From positions 65,818,923 to 65,882,922 of the forward strand of contig CM055092.1 of NCBI GenBank assembly GCA_029204225.1: a stretch of DNA of 64,000 nt. Reading direction: 5' to 3'. The position numbers were made by a program, and so were the translations under genes. This document shows positions 1-12,800 of the stretch, piece after piece (the stretch's first letter is position 1; every line of letters starts with the position of its first letter). Source of the stretch: Diphasiastrum complanatum (lineage: Eukaryota; Streptophyta; Lycopodiopsida; Lycopodiales; Lycopodiaceae). The notes beneath the pieces are model-generated. The model had not been told where the DNA came from. It was given only the letters and a program-made list of their open reading frames with translations, and made no database searches.

Positions 1-326
1 AATCCACGCAGTGCGTTGGAGTGAGAGAAAATGCAGTTCTCCCATGAGCAAAATGTCTCGCTTATTAGCGGACTTGTGGATCTACAGATTCTATGAAGAA
101 CTGTCTCGCACGCAGGCGGATTTCTGTTTTGTATTTTTGTCTTCTTGCTTAGTAGCATCAGACTACTTCATCTATTATGTCAAGTATCAAGTATCATCCA
201 GAAAGTATATAGTCTCATCGTGTAACTCCTAGATTAGAGTGATTAAACATCTACAACTAATCATGAATTACAAGAGTGGCATATTAGCCACGACCTAGAG
301 TGTATCTGCTGACGTCATGCTATCAG
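1..326 (-). mobile_element. Copia-type LTR fragment at the left edge of unit U1
   Basis: This stretch matches 39825-40148 almost base for base and 61441-61680 in part. At 36291-40148 the same sequence continues leftwards into a copia primer-binding site and a minus-strand gag, so it is read as the U3/promoter part of a minus-strand LTR. The proposed outer end is ATGCTATCA near 326; its reverse complement begins TGAT, pairing with the ATCA end at the primer-binding site. A TATA-like ACTATATAC lies on the minus strand. The window starts inside the LTR. Boundaries are inferred, and no coding content is credited. Confidence 0.45.
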
Positions 327-2548
327 ATCAGATATCTATACTTCTGGGTATTTGCATGATCTTGCTGGTCCTTTTTGGAGCGTGAGGGCAGAAAGGGTGT
401 CGCGACTATTTTTGAGTCGTTTGACATTTTCCTGCTATGCCACGAAAAGATTCTCTTTCGCGAATCTTTCGTGTTCGTGTCTTCTCGTCAGGATGTTTGC
501 AAACATTTTTGTTTCGTGTATTTTGACTTTCGTGTTCGCGAACATTTTCGTCAGGCGGCAGAGGGCTAAAAGCTAGCAAAGCTTTGGTAAAAGAAATGTT
601 TTGTTCCTTCAATTGGTTACCCTTTGGTGGAGATCAGCCGGAAGCCTGTTGTAAACATTCTTCAAATAAATTGGCTGTCTAAGTTTGTGATTCTTGCAGG
701 TATCAGATGAGCAGACGTAGAACCAAAGTTGGTTTCACCTAACCCTAGATGAATGATCAATAAACATGCAGGAAGAATCATGAAATAGAAATTAGTCATT
801 CACCAAGGAGGCAACTGTGGGCTTAATTTCCAACAAAATCGTCACGCTAGGTAATCATTCAAACTTCATGCAAAGTCATGAAAATCTACTCAAATTTAGA
901 TTATATGTTCCACGAGGCACCTTTAGAGGCAGAATATGCACCTGGATTTCTCTCGCCATAATTTCAAAACGTTGTTATAATATTGTCTCTTGGAAACTAG
1001 CATTAACTCTCCAAATATTCTCTCTCCTAGCACCTACCTATGCACCTACTAATTAAGCAAAGGAAGTCTCTCTTCCCTTCGGGCCTTCCTCCTGCTCGGG
1101 CGGGCGCCGGAGTACCCTCCTAGGATTGGAGAGCATATACCCCCTACTGAAAGTTATCTAGTTATTTTGATTTTCTAGTATGTAAGCCATAGGAGTCATA
1201 AACCTTGGTGGGCTGTTTGCAAAGTGAAAGATTCTTGAGTCCTTGACAATACAAAGCACAAATCTGAATAGTCAAAAAGTAAAGTTAGTATTCAAAAACT
1301 CACATCATGCATGCAGGGGCCATTCTGTCCTCTCCCCTTACTGCAAATACTGTTATCAATCCTCGGCAATGACTGCCAATGGTATGTAACGATTTAAAAT
1401 GTTCATGAAAGGTTGTCATGACCCGTCTCTTAATGCTAAATGGCATGGCAACCCTTTTCTAAATTGCGATTACGAATCCCACAATATGTCTGAATGACTT
1501 GTAATTACTTCGATGCGATAGATTATATTGAGTATTGATTAATACTTATAGTTACACGTAACACCGCAGAGTCAGAGACGTTAAAATGGTCGTCCTGACT
1601 TGTTCATGACGTAATTGATATTTGGGCTTGTAGCGAACAGGTGTCCCATTTTGATAGGCTCTGAACACAGATGTTCAGAGCCATAGCGCTTTGGTGAAGG
1701 GCCAGAAGGGCCAAAACTTCAACTACGCCCGGTAGTAGGCCTTGAGCAGGCCTTCTACACTCTGTAAAGGCAGCCTTCAACGCACCTCGCCGCAAGGCGG
1801 CGCGGTGCGTGAAGGCTGCCTGCTATGAACGGTAGCGGGCCTGCTCACGCCCACTACTAGGCCATAGTGGGAAGTTTCTTAGTTCAGATCCTAATCAGAA
1901 TTGTCGTTAGTGTGATGAAGATTTGAAAGAAAGGAGCATAGAAAATTCCGCGATTCACAATTTTAAAATACTACTTACTTCAGATCTTACTCAGAATTGC
2001 CATCGGTCTGATGAATATTCGAGAAAAAAACATGACCATAGAAATAAAAAAGGACCATAGAAATAAAATCCAGCGAATCATAAATGTAAAAAAATAATTT
2101 GTTCAGACTTAATCAGAATTGCGGTTAGTCTGATGAAGATTTGGCCATAGAAAGATTAACGCAAGGCTTTCTTTCGTGGATCTATTGATATGCGTTGCAC
2201 TCATGTTAGCCTCCAGGAAATTAACTTGATTGGAGAATTTAACTCTTAACGGTTGATCTCTATAGGTGTTTTGGAGCTCCAGTAAGTCTCTCTACATACC
2301 AATATTCTTAATGAGTTTAGCTATAATGAATAATCCTTATCAGCGCGTCGCTTTTCGCGATACAAAGAATGGCATGTTGTTTAGCAGTACAATCTAGTTG
2401 TAAAATCTAGTCCTTGCTTATTAGATTGCGTCCAACTCCAACTTGAATTCTAATGACAATATAATTCGACAGTGCTTAGAGCTCAGCATGCATGCATGAG
2501 TCATTTGAGCTGTGAAAGCTCATAAGCCGAGACACACTTTATCACAGC
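327..2548 (+). repeat. Upstream unit U1 (5' flank of a desaturase copy)
   Basis: This non-coding block recurs at 40149-42351 (U2) and 61681-64000 (U3). Its right two thirds also match the 5' flank of the intact desaturase (5128-6730). It ends where the gene's TATA box and start codon should be, and there it joins directly to a late part of exon 1. Short open frames inside it are not conserved as proteins between copies. It holds a 253-bp hairpin-rich insertion at 1611-1863. It is interpreted as ancestral desaturase 5' flank carried by segmental duplication. Confidence 0.8.
1611..1863. repeat. Hairpin-rich insertion in U1 (MITE-like)
   Basis: The block is present in U1, U2 (41432-41684) and U3 (63439-63691) but absent before gene A, where the flanks meet directly at 5811/5812 (TTCATGAC then ATAGTGGG). 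It contains a perfect 11-bp stem (GGCTCTGAACA, loop CAGA, at 1657-1682). A second, longer GC-rich inverted repeat is centred near 1795, with GCAGCCTTCA and TGAAGGCTGC at its ends (about 1770-1819). It lies inside a wider imperfect inverted repeat, about 1722-1862. No target duplication is evident and no protein is encoded. Confidence 0.7.
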
Positions 2549-3046
2549 ATTGCTGGCTGGTAATTGATGGGAACGTGTATGATGTGACAAAATGGTACCA
2601 CTTCTTATCTTGTCTTCCAAAAGTCCTGTAGGAATTCTGCGCTGTTGCATCTTTAGTTTATGAAATTAATTTCAACATTCTCCTTCACATGAGCATTCTG
2701 GTCGACGCGCGTAGAGAGCTACGGCCAGTTTCTAATCATGAACGGGATAATTATTCATCGTACTTCATATTTTATATATGCCCTTGGATGGTAGCTGAAC
2801 ATATGCACTAGACTGATCCATGGGCTCTGCTAACAGGGTGCCAAAGCATCCTGGAGGAAGTCTTATTCACGTGCGAGCAGGACAAGATTCGACATATTTA
2901 TTCAACTCCTATCATCCACTTTATGTTTGGTATATATATGCTAAGCATGCTCTTATTTGTAAGCAAACTAAGAAAGTAATATATTGATAGTTAGCTATTT
3001 TCCACACAATTTCCTGATTAGCATTGTGTGTCCAATGCTAAACAAT
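2549..3046 (+). pseudogene. Desaturase copy 1: 5' fragment (end of exon 1, exon 2)
   Basis: Bases 2549-2594 match the last 46 bases of exon 1 of the intact gene (CWLVIDG region of cytochrome b5). The splice donor GTACCA follows, then intron 1, then exon 2 at 2837-2929 encoding VPKHPGG and the second haem-ligand region. TATA box, start codon and the first ~52 codons are deleted. Exon 2 is still in frame with good splice sites, but the copy breaks off in intron 2 near 3046, where repeat R begins. It cannot encode a desaturase. One substitution turns the K of DGKVYD into N. Confidence 0.85.
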
Positions 3047-5127
3047 AAGTAAAAACTAGTAAGTTTGAAACATTAATTATGTATACCACGAATCGTTGAG
3101 AGTGGGGATCATTTTTTTTTCTTGGGCCAACTATGGAGTTCCCCAGCGGGTTCATAAAAACACTGGTAGAGAAGTGTCGTCGTTTCAATGACAAACGCAA
3201 TCAAGAAGACAACATGAAGGCCTCAATGTGGTGAAAGAATCTAGAAAATGTGGCGAGGTTGAGTCACATTTTGTTCATAATCTAGTAGTGTTCAGACACA
3301 AATTGCATCACACACCCACATGCACACACACACCCTAAACCCTAAAATCTAAAGACACACGAGGAGAAAAAAAAAAGAACATAGTAGAGTGCTAATCAAA
3401 ACTCCCGAACCATACGGTTATATCCTATTCCAGAATGTCACCACATGCTCCCTCCCAATGGCGTTTGAGCTTTCTCATGGAACTTATCGTCCAACAAGAG
3501 ACATTTGAACCACGCCTTTATCGAAAGAAAACAAGGTCTACACACCTTTCTAGAATTGGGAGTGTTGGTTACATTTAACTCTTTCATGATCTTTATCTCT
3601 CTCTCTCTCTCTAGCTCTCCATATCCCTCGCTCTCTATTTATAAGCATGAAACATAGCCAATACACAACACATAAATTATGATCCTGTAAATTAAAATAA
3701 CAGGACTAGATTAAGATTCTACAAATCAGAGTAGCACGAACTAGTAAGCTTGAAACATTAATTATGTATACCACGAATTGTTGAGAGTGGGTTTTCTTAG
3801 GCCAACTATGGAATTCCCCAGCGGGTTCATAAAAACACTAGTGGAGAAGTGTCATCATTTCAAGGACAAACGCAATCAAGAGGGCAGCACGAAGGCTTCA
3901 ATGTGGTGAAAGAATCTAAAAATTGTGGTGGTGTTGAGTCACATTTTGTTCATTTTGATGTATCAAATGGGGCGGAAATTTTGTAATCTTGATATATCAG
4001 TTGAGGTGGTAATAATCTAGCATTGTTCAGGCACAAATTGCCAATGTTTATCAGAGATCTGTTTTTGAATGTAAGAGCAGAGGTCGAAATGGACCTCGGA
4101 ATAAAAGATGGTATATAGCCTTTAACAGATCCAAATATTCCGAGGTCTGTTCCGACCTCCACTGATTCTCACCTATTGTCAACAGGTTCATCAAAAAATG
4201 TAGAGGTTTGTTTTTAAAATGTGTACATGTATTTTCATAAATCCTAATGTAAAATAAAATTGAATTTATTCCTACATTACAAAACTTGCATCTACAACAA
4301 AAGATAGGAGATAAACATTTATGAGCAGAGGTATATAATCTAGCATTTATGAGCAGGTAATAATCTAGCATATAATCTATTTATGAATTGTAAAAAATGC
4401 ATGAGCAGAGGTCGGAATGGACCTCGGAATAACAGATGGTATATTGTCTTCAAACTTAGATAGATATTCCGAGCTTCACTGATTCCCACCCCAGTTAATA
4501 GATGTACCCATTATCAACAAATTCATCAATATAAGTATAGATTTTTTTCTAGGATTGCAGATATGTTTTCATAAATTCCAATGAAAATAAAATTGAATAT
4601 AGTTCTATACTACAAAATTGGATCTTCAACAAAAAATAGGAGACAAATTGCTACAATATTGTACAAGTACCTAGAACTGCTATTAGTTGTGTTAGTCAGC
4701 TGCTTGGATGATGTTAGAGCCTAAAAATTGGCATAAAAAACTCAAGATCATGATGGCATGCTTTTGGTGGCAAATCTCAATGTAAAGGAATGATGTTCAA
4801 AACTTGTTTTGATGTAATATATGGAGCATGTTGCATTCCACAACGTACGGAACAAAATGCCACAGACACCCAAAAATGTTAGGAATGGGCTTCCATGTAC
4901 ATGCCCATAGAGATATTCAAGTTTGGAGCAAGTTTAGATCGATTTGGTCAATCGACTACATATGATAAGAGAATGAACTTTAAAATTTTACTTCTAGACC
5001 ACATCTAATTTCCTTCTTGAGTATGAAATGAATGTATACAAGAAGGCCCCCACACGAGGGTCTTCCTTTTCTTTAAGCCTAGCCTCAAGGGCATCAAAAC
5101 CAACCAAAACCTAGAGCACATAAATCT
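3047..5127. repeat. Repeat family R, left copy
   Basis: About 2 kb of non-coding DNA built from internally repeated blocks. The segment at about 3055-3300 recurs at about 3740-4040 (shared ACATTAATTATGTATACCAC and GCGGGTTCATAAAAACACT). A block with GAGCAGAGGTCGGAATGGAC recurs near 4075 and 4405. Related sequence lies at 58330-59645. It includes a short (TC)n at about 3597-3613 and a CCCTAAACCCTAAAA motif near 3340, too short to be a telomere tract. No coding frame or transposon terminus was recognised. It separates copy 1 from the intact gene. Confidence 0.65.
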
Positions 5128-6819
5128 TCACGCTAGGTAACGTTCAAAATTTATCCAAAGTCATGAAAATCTACTCAGATTTAGATTATATGTTCTACAG
5201 GCATCTTTAGAGGCAGAATATGCACCTTGATTTCTCTCTCCATCATTTCAAAACGTTGTTATAATATAATTCTCTCTTCTAAAACTAGCATTATCTCTCC
5301 AAAACAAAGATTCTCTTTCCTTGGTCCCTAAGAGTCCCCTCCTTGGGCCTTCCACCTGCTCGGGGCGGAGTGCCCTCCTAGGATGGGAGAGCATTCCCCC
5401 AACTAAAAGTTATCTCGTTATTTTGATTTTCTAGTATGTAAGCCATAAGAGTCATAAACCTTGGTCGCGGGCTGGTTGCAAACTGAAAGGAGTCTTGAGT
5501 CCTTGACAATACATAGCACAAATCTGAATAGTCAAAAAGTTAAATTAGTTCGTATTCAAAACTAACATGACTTTGTCATGACATGCTGCATGACAAAGTT
5601 TACTGTCATGACCCGTCTCTTAAGAGACGCTAAATGGCATGGCGAGAGAACAAGAATGGAAACCCAATCCTGCAATATGTCTCACAGATTTCTACTTACT
5701 TCGATGCCATCTTTCATAACATATTATATTGAGTATTGATTAATACTTATAGTTACACGTAACAGCGCAGAGTCAGAGACGTTAAAATGGTCGTCCTGAC
5801 TTGTTCATGACATAGTGGGAAGTTTCTTAGTTCGGATCCTAATCAAAATTGCCGTACTTAGTCGGAATCACGAAGATTTGAAACAAAGGAGCATAGAAAA
5901 TTCCGCGATTCACAATTTTAAAATACTACTTAGTTCAGATCTTACTCAGAATTGCCGTCAGTCTGATGAATATTCGAGAAAAAAAATGACCATAGAAAAT
6001 TCAGCGAATCCTGAATGTAAAATACTTAGTTCAGATCTCAGAATTGCCGTCAGTCTGATAAAGATTTAGAAAAAGGACCATAGAAATAAAATTCAGCGAA
6101 TCATAAACGTAAAATACTAATTTGTTCAGACTTAATCAGTCGAATTGCGGTTAGTCTGATGAAGATTTGAAAAAAATGGCCATAGAAAATTCAGCGAATC
6201 ATTAATGTAAAAATATTTTCGTCCATTTTCGTCTGACAAATGTTATTCTCGACTGTCCACACGAAACGCAGTTTGATGCTTTTTTTGTCATGAAAATTGT
6301 CGTCGGGGTGGTAGTACATAAGGGGGTTGTTGTCGCGTTGGAGATTAACGCAAGGCTTTCTTTCGTGGATCTATTGATATGTGTTGCACTCATGATAGCC
6401 TCCAGGAAATTATCTTGAGTGGAGAATCCAACTCTTAACGGTTGATCTATATCGGTGTTTTGGAGCTCCAGTAAGTCTCTCTACATACCAATATTCCTAA
6501 TGAGTTTAGCTACAATGACTAATCCTTATCAGCGCGTCGCATTTCGCGATACCAAGAATGGCATGTTGTTTAGCAGTACAATCTAGTTGTATACTTGTCC
6601 TTGCTTATTAGATTGCGTCCAACTCCAACTTGAATTCTAATGACAATATAGTTTGACAATGCTTAGAACTCAGCATGCATGAGTCATTTGAGCTGTGAAA
6701 GCTCATAAGCCAAGACACACTGTATCACAGCCAGTGTGATATATAGATGCAGTTTCTGATTTATAAAAGGTAGAACAGCACTCTCTTTCAATATATGCGG
6801 CTGTATTGAAACGTTGATC
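5128..6819 (+). promoter_or_regulatory. 5' flank of the intact desaturase (diverged upstream unit, without hairpin insertion)
   Basis: The block aligns to U1 from about position 845 onward but is more diverged. It lacks the 253-bp hairpin insertion and keeps the promoter and start region that U1 and U2 have lost. It contains an ACTTTGTCATG/CATGACAAAGT inverted repeat near 5570-5601 and a perfect 16-bp palindrome CGTCTCTTAAGAGACG near 5614. The U1 equivalent of the palindrome reads CGTCTCTTAATGC. Cis-elements cannot be assigned by sight. The TATA box is listed separately. Confidence 0.6.
6762..6768 (+). promoter_or_regulatory. TATA box of the intact desaturase gene
   Basis: TATAAAA, in the context TTTATAAAAGG, lies 52 bases before the chosen ATG. 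This predicts transcription start near 6793 and a short 5' leader. The box is deleted in copies 1 and C. The inverted copy B has the equivalent on the minus strand near 19995. Confidence 0.65.
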
Positions 6820-9800
6820 ATGTCCTTCCAGCTACGAGGTACATCTGCAGCAGCCACACTAAATATGACAATTGATTACACTCATGATGGGGTTGCCAGC
6901 ACGATCAAGGCATCCCCACGGGAAGCACTGAAGAAATACAGCCGCAAAGAAGTGGCATTACATGAAACACCAAAAGATTGCTGGCTGGTAATTGATGGGA
7001 AGGTGTATGATGTGACAAAATGGTACCACTTTTTATCTTGTCTTCTATGCGTCTTTAGTTTATGAAATTAATTTCAGCATTCTCCTTCACATGAGCATTC
7101 TGGTCGACGCGCGTAGAGAGCTACCAGTTTCTAATCATGAACGGGATAATTATGCATCGTACTTCATTTATATATGCCCTTGGATGGTAGCTGAACATAT
7201 GCACTAGTGACTAGACTGATCCATGGGCTCTGCTAACAGGGTGCCAAAGCATCCTGGAGGAAGTCTTATTCACGTGCGAGCAGGGCAAGATTCGACATAT
7301 TTATTCAACTCCTATCATCCACTTTATGTCTGGTAAATACATGCTAAGCATGCTCTTATTTTCAAGCAAACTAAGAAAGTAATATACTGATAGTTAGCTA
7401 TTTTCCACACAATTTCCTGATTAGCATTGTGTGTTCACAATCTTACCCACTATATCTGTAGAGGTCAGGGTGTATACGAGTCATTATACCCTCAACTATC
7501 AGGTTACTACATGCACGGTCAGTTGGTTAGTTTCTATATAGCATGCCTCGCGTCAGCAGATGGCCTTTGCTAGTTTGTCAAAATTGGGAATGCTTCAAGT
7601 TCGACTCCTACTGTGTGTGCCGTGCTATCCTAGTATTGCAGCACCATTGACATCATCTAGTTGGTCCGTGTTGCGGGGGCATTACCTTCAGCTAAATTTA
7701 ATCGAATTCCTGCATATGAGCACTAACTTCAACCAAATTATTCTCTTCAATTTCGAGAGCACATTCCCGACATTTCTCCAGATGGCATCAAATGTTTCTA
7801 TAGGGTGGGGTCTAGTTGTCCTGAAGACATAGTTTGTAGGCAATTACGTACCGAGTTATACTACATACAAACCTCTTAGTTGCTTAAGATGAATGCTCAA
7901 GGATTGCAACGTTCCAACACAATAAGTTTTTTTTTATGTTCTAGACTTATGGGAATTACCTTATCTGGCATCAATTGGAACGAACTCGTCTAGATGTTGT
8001 TAAGAAAAGAATTCAGACAATGAGCAATTTTGGCACAGCACCTTTGTAGAATCACAAAGAGAGACAAGGAAGAACAGACAAACTTCTGGGTACTGATTCA
8101 AAAAACGCCATGTGTTTATTTGCGGAATATCGCTTACTCCTATTTGAATAACTATCTAATTTGGGAACTTTGAGGTCAAGCAAAGCAATTGAAGATTAGA
8201 CTTAGCGAAGAAATTTTTTTCCTTCCAAGGAAGCAGAAACAAAGTATATATCTATATATTAGGAAGGTGTTGTGGGAATAGTTGGAGGATACGTCAGATT
8301 TTCTAACAAACATAAATGGATTTGTATGAAAGTTGGATGTGAAACAGAGATCTATGTTTTTGTGTGTTTGGCAAGTCTTCATTTTAGCAATACCTGCAAG
8401 CAGCTAAGAGTTCAACAGTACATGAAGTCATAGATTGTGTCCACTGATCTTTTGTGCTTATGTCCTAAAGTTCTTGACATCTTCCACCGACTATCAGGAA
8501 ATTGTTGGACCAGTACTGTGTTGGTGAAATAGATGCCAGCGATGAGGACTTAAGCATGACCAATGTGGAGTACTTGGACACTGTGAAAGAACCCTTTTAT
8601 TTGGCATTGAAAGAGCGCGTTGAGGCTTATTTTCATAGGAACAAGGTACTTTCATGTATTTTCTTACACATTGCAACATATTTCCTACATCAGATTTGTT
8701 GTCTTTACCACTCAATATAAAAGCTATAATTTAGTAGTAATTCCTTCTTTTCGAAAAATCCTTCCAATTATAATAAATTTATTGGGCCTCTAAAAGTATT
8801 CAACATTAGTGCTACTTTACACAATAAATTCAATTTTTTTGACCTTCACTGCATTTTATCTTTATGCCATGTTTGTATGAAATGTAAAAGTCTAATGATC
8901 ATTTTTTAATTGGAAATGATGCAGGTGAATCCAAGAGTGCATTCACACTTGTTTATCAAGTCAGCTGTGATCTTAGCATTGTATTTGTTCTTCTACTATT
9001 TGATGTTTTTCCAAGTCCAAAATCCTATCATTTCTTCTATATACGCTATTGCATTTGGATACATATCAGCTCATATCGCGATGAATATAATGCATGACGG
9101 CAACCATGGTGAGTGTCCAATTTTCTTGCTGTTGAATACATTTTACAACTACTAGTTTCTATGTATATGTGTATTTGATAAAGTATAGAAATATCATAGC
9201 CAAAATGCTCATTTTGTGCATGTAAAGAACATTCAATAAGAGACTTAGATGTTTGGCTCTCTTAGGAGAACATAAAACAAGTTAATATAAAGAAAACCTT
9301 TACAGAATCTACCGTTTTCTTTGCAAATGACTACATGGTTATGATGGTTGCATTCCATTTGTTAAATGAACACTACAAGCATGTCATTGACTAAAGTTGG
9401 AAGCTTTTAAGATGTCAAAAGACATTTGTAAATTAGAAGAGCTGATCTTTGTAGCACCTCGAATGTGAACTTCTTTGCAGGAGCATATTCTACATGGCCT
9501 TGGTTCTCATATTTGATGGGAATATCTTCAGATTTAATTGGAGCTAGCAGGTAAATTTTACATGATACTTAAAATATAAAAATTATCTAAAAACTTTTAA
9601 GTTGAGAAAATTTGTTTTCTCATTGTGATTTTATTGTTTGATAGCTATATATGGAGGCAACAACACATTATTGCGCATCATGCTTATACAAATGTGAACA
9701 AATTCGACCCAGATATTAGTATGTTTTCTCAATCCATATTAAAATGAAGCTTGTTGACATAAATTTTGATCTTCAAATCAAATAAGTAGCATTGATTTTG

Positions 9801-12800
9801 TATTAAATAGCACAATATTCATGCGAGTATGTATGATGCAAAGTGTCATCGTGAGTACATACGATTGAATGGATTCATAAGGTTGAACACCTTTATAGGA
9901 GCAAATGACGTTGATATCAGAAGGGTGCACTTAGAACAACCAAGACACTCTTTTCATGCCTATCAGGTGAGTCATGGGATTTTTCTCTAGCAAGAATGAT
10001 TATTGTCCTGAGCGTTACAATAATAGCCCACATAGTTACCAATGCCATCATTCGAGCTATGAAGGCCTTATGAATCCTTTTAGCATTAAAAAGTTAGTCA
10101 AGCACTCTTTCAACATTCTAGGTGAATTAATTGTGACTTGTGCATTGCAGCACATATACCTATGGCCACTTTATGGTCTAATGACATTGAAGGCTATTTG
10201 GTTCGATGACTTTCAAGCCTTGATCACAGGAAAAATTGGACAGTGAGTATTATATCTCTTAATTTGCACTAGGTCTTGAAATATGCAAATTGATATACTT
10301 ATTTCCATCTCATTTGCTAAAATTGTGAAAATGATATGCACCAAATACAAAGTTTATTTCTTGGATTGTCACACTGATGCGTGCTCTTTGTTATGTGTAA
10401 TGTGTGGTTGTTCATGCAGAGGCATTATCGCAAAAATGACACCTTTGGAAATTTTGGTTTTTTGGGGATCAAAACTCTCCTATGTTGTTTACATTGTCAT
10501 CCTTCCATTTCTTTATAGCAACTACGAAATCTCCACAATGGTGAAGCTATATATCTTATCACAGGTTTGTTGATAATCAGAATACACATGTTTCTTAGTC
10601 CAATTAGAATATGCTTAGTGAAATACACTGGTGGAATTTGTTGTCAAGAGGACTACTTGTGTGTTCATCTTTCTATATAACAAATACTACCTGTTTGGTG
10701 CAGTTGGTGTGTGGATGGACACTAGCGATATTATTTGAGATTAGTCATGTGGTGGAATCCGCAACTTTCTTGACGGTTGATCTAAATAAAGGAGTTCCAA
10801 CTGTGCCTTATGGTTGGGCAGCAATGCAGGTTGTATAGAAAAACATTCACTCCTTAATACAATCAAATGCTTGATGCAAGATCCATGTTTTAATTATAAC
10901 AGTTGCTTGATGTCATTCGCTTTCATTATTATGTTGTCTATTTAATTTTACTCATAATAAAACATGTTTTCTGAAACTACAACAAATGTTATTACCTTAT
11001 CAATTTTTGTTTTTTACATATTAATGTTTGACTGCTTGTCTTATTCAATCAACGACAACAGGTAAGTGATTTTGATTAGATATTTTCTTTTTCCATTGTA
11101 TTTGAAATGGATTCTTCATATTATCTTCATATGCATGGTAGTTGAAATTAAAATAGATATGGTGGCTCCAATCATTTAATATCAACCTTCCTCTACTTTG
11201 AAAGCCACAAAAGTATCCCAGAATTTTTTTGCCTAAGGCCAAACATCTAGAAATAGAATCTCAAAGTTAGATTATCAATATATGTTGTGAATTGTGGCTA
11301 TTAATTGTAAGGAGTAAGCACTCCAAGATCCTGCTAAGAAGACACACACAAAGGAATGACTGTGGAGCCAAACCACCCAACCAGGCAGATGCTACTGACT
11401 TAATCTCCAATAGCATCACCCCTATGCCAGGGACTAGGATGCAAGTGTAGAGAGAGTAACCTGGCAATAAAATCTCAGGGCAAGTTTCTCCTAGAGGAAA
11501 TAGCCCTTGCTTTACCTCTACTTGTGCATATGCAAGCATACAATGTTCCCATACGTGCAACTCATTACTATTGATACTCTAGACAAAGAAAATCAAAATC
11601 ATTGCCATAGATGCTAAATATTGTAGATATGTTAATCGGGAAGAAATATGCAACAAAGAATATAATATAGAGCCCTTCATGATAGAATGAATCAAAATCA
11701 AGCTCACATTTTGTCTTTAAGAAAGATTTAAAACTATATAGAATTTTCCATCCCTAGATAGTGTTGATGTAGTGTTTACATTTGGCAAATGCAAAACATG
11801 GAAAGAACCAATTTTCGACTTAATGTGAATCAACATCTTTACTTTAAGAATTTGAAAAATGGACAATTTTGTAGAGTTTGAATTTCAAGTCAAATCCAAG
11901 TTTATTCATACATGAAAACTCTACTTCAAGAGAGGCTTGACTGTGTGAGATACTTAAGATTTATATGTTGTGTTGAAAAGCTACAAAATGGTTCCACAAG
12001 GGGAAAAAAAATTTCATACACTATTTTCAACTTCATTATAGAAAAAACTCATATCTCCTTTTATATTGTATTATTATTTAAAAAGTAGAAAAAATGCATA
12101 GGATCTCAAAGATTGACTATTCATTTAGTTTGTATAACTCTTTGTTCTCTAAAATGTATATTGATCACATGCCTCATTGGAAAGCAGATGTTTTATACAA
12201 TTTTCAATGTGAAAAGAAACCACATTCTTTCTCAATGACTCATCATTTCTCTCATAACAATGCACAATATTACTGTTTTCTAGGTATGTGCCTCAACAAA
12301 CTACAACACAGGTTCGACCTTGTGGTTGCATCTATCCGGAGGACTTATTTACCAAGTAAGTTTTGGATCTTTGATATCACTTGTGCCGTTTTTGTGTTAT
12401 GCGATATTAAAAAGTTGGAGCATTAAAAGTATTTAAGTTCTTTTATGAAAAAATGGGTTTGACCCATGAAAGGTACAAATTTGGAGAGTTGACTTGAATT
12501 CAACATACTCATCAAAACATAATGATTAAGGTGGCATGTGAGAAGTATGAATTACAGCATATGTTATTTTGACAAAGTAGACCTTGAGATTGGCACTTGT
12601 CCAAAAGATAGATTGTTCACATTCTTTGACATGTAGCTTATAGCTTTTCATACAAGCTTGTATGTCTTTTTTGAAAATATCTAGGGCCTACACTTGTCTT
12701 AGGCTTAAGGCCTGTTATGAACAAGTTGGCATTTGCATATTCTATATATGCATACATTTATATACTAATACATAGAAGCATCTATACAAACTCATCTTTA

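Noticed and set aside
352-612. Conserved small open frames in the upstream units (e.g. 352-576, 406-612, 817-1056 and their copies)
   Set aside because: They persist only because the DNA is duplicated and very similar. Substitutions do not spare reading frames, several frames overlap on both strands, and no family is recognised.
3330-3360. Telomere sequence (CCCTAAA units at about 3340 and 58376)
   Set aside because: Only about two units, inside repeat R; not a telomere array.
6814-7065. Alternative upstream TTG start for the desaturase and reading through the exon-1 donor
   Set aside because: The ATG at 6820 is in the same frame, and only splicing at 7022/7240 restores the W-V-P-K-HPGG haem motif.
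8910-9108. Sphingolipid delta-8 desaturase as the identity of gene A
   Set aside because: Plant delta-8 enzymes also have cytochrome b5 and QxEHH, but box I here is HDGNHG, typical of lower-plant acyl delta-5/delta-6 enzymes.
11045-11560. Minus-strand open frames inside intron 10 (also 20948-21475)
   Set aside because: They lie in an LTR-like repeat within the intron, differ by frame-disturbing changes between copies, and look like no known protein.
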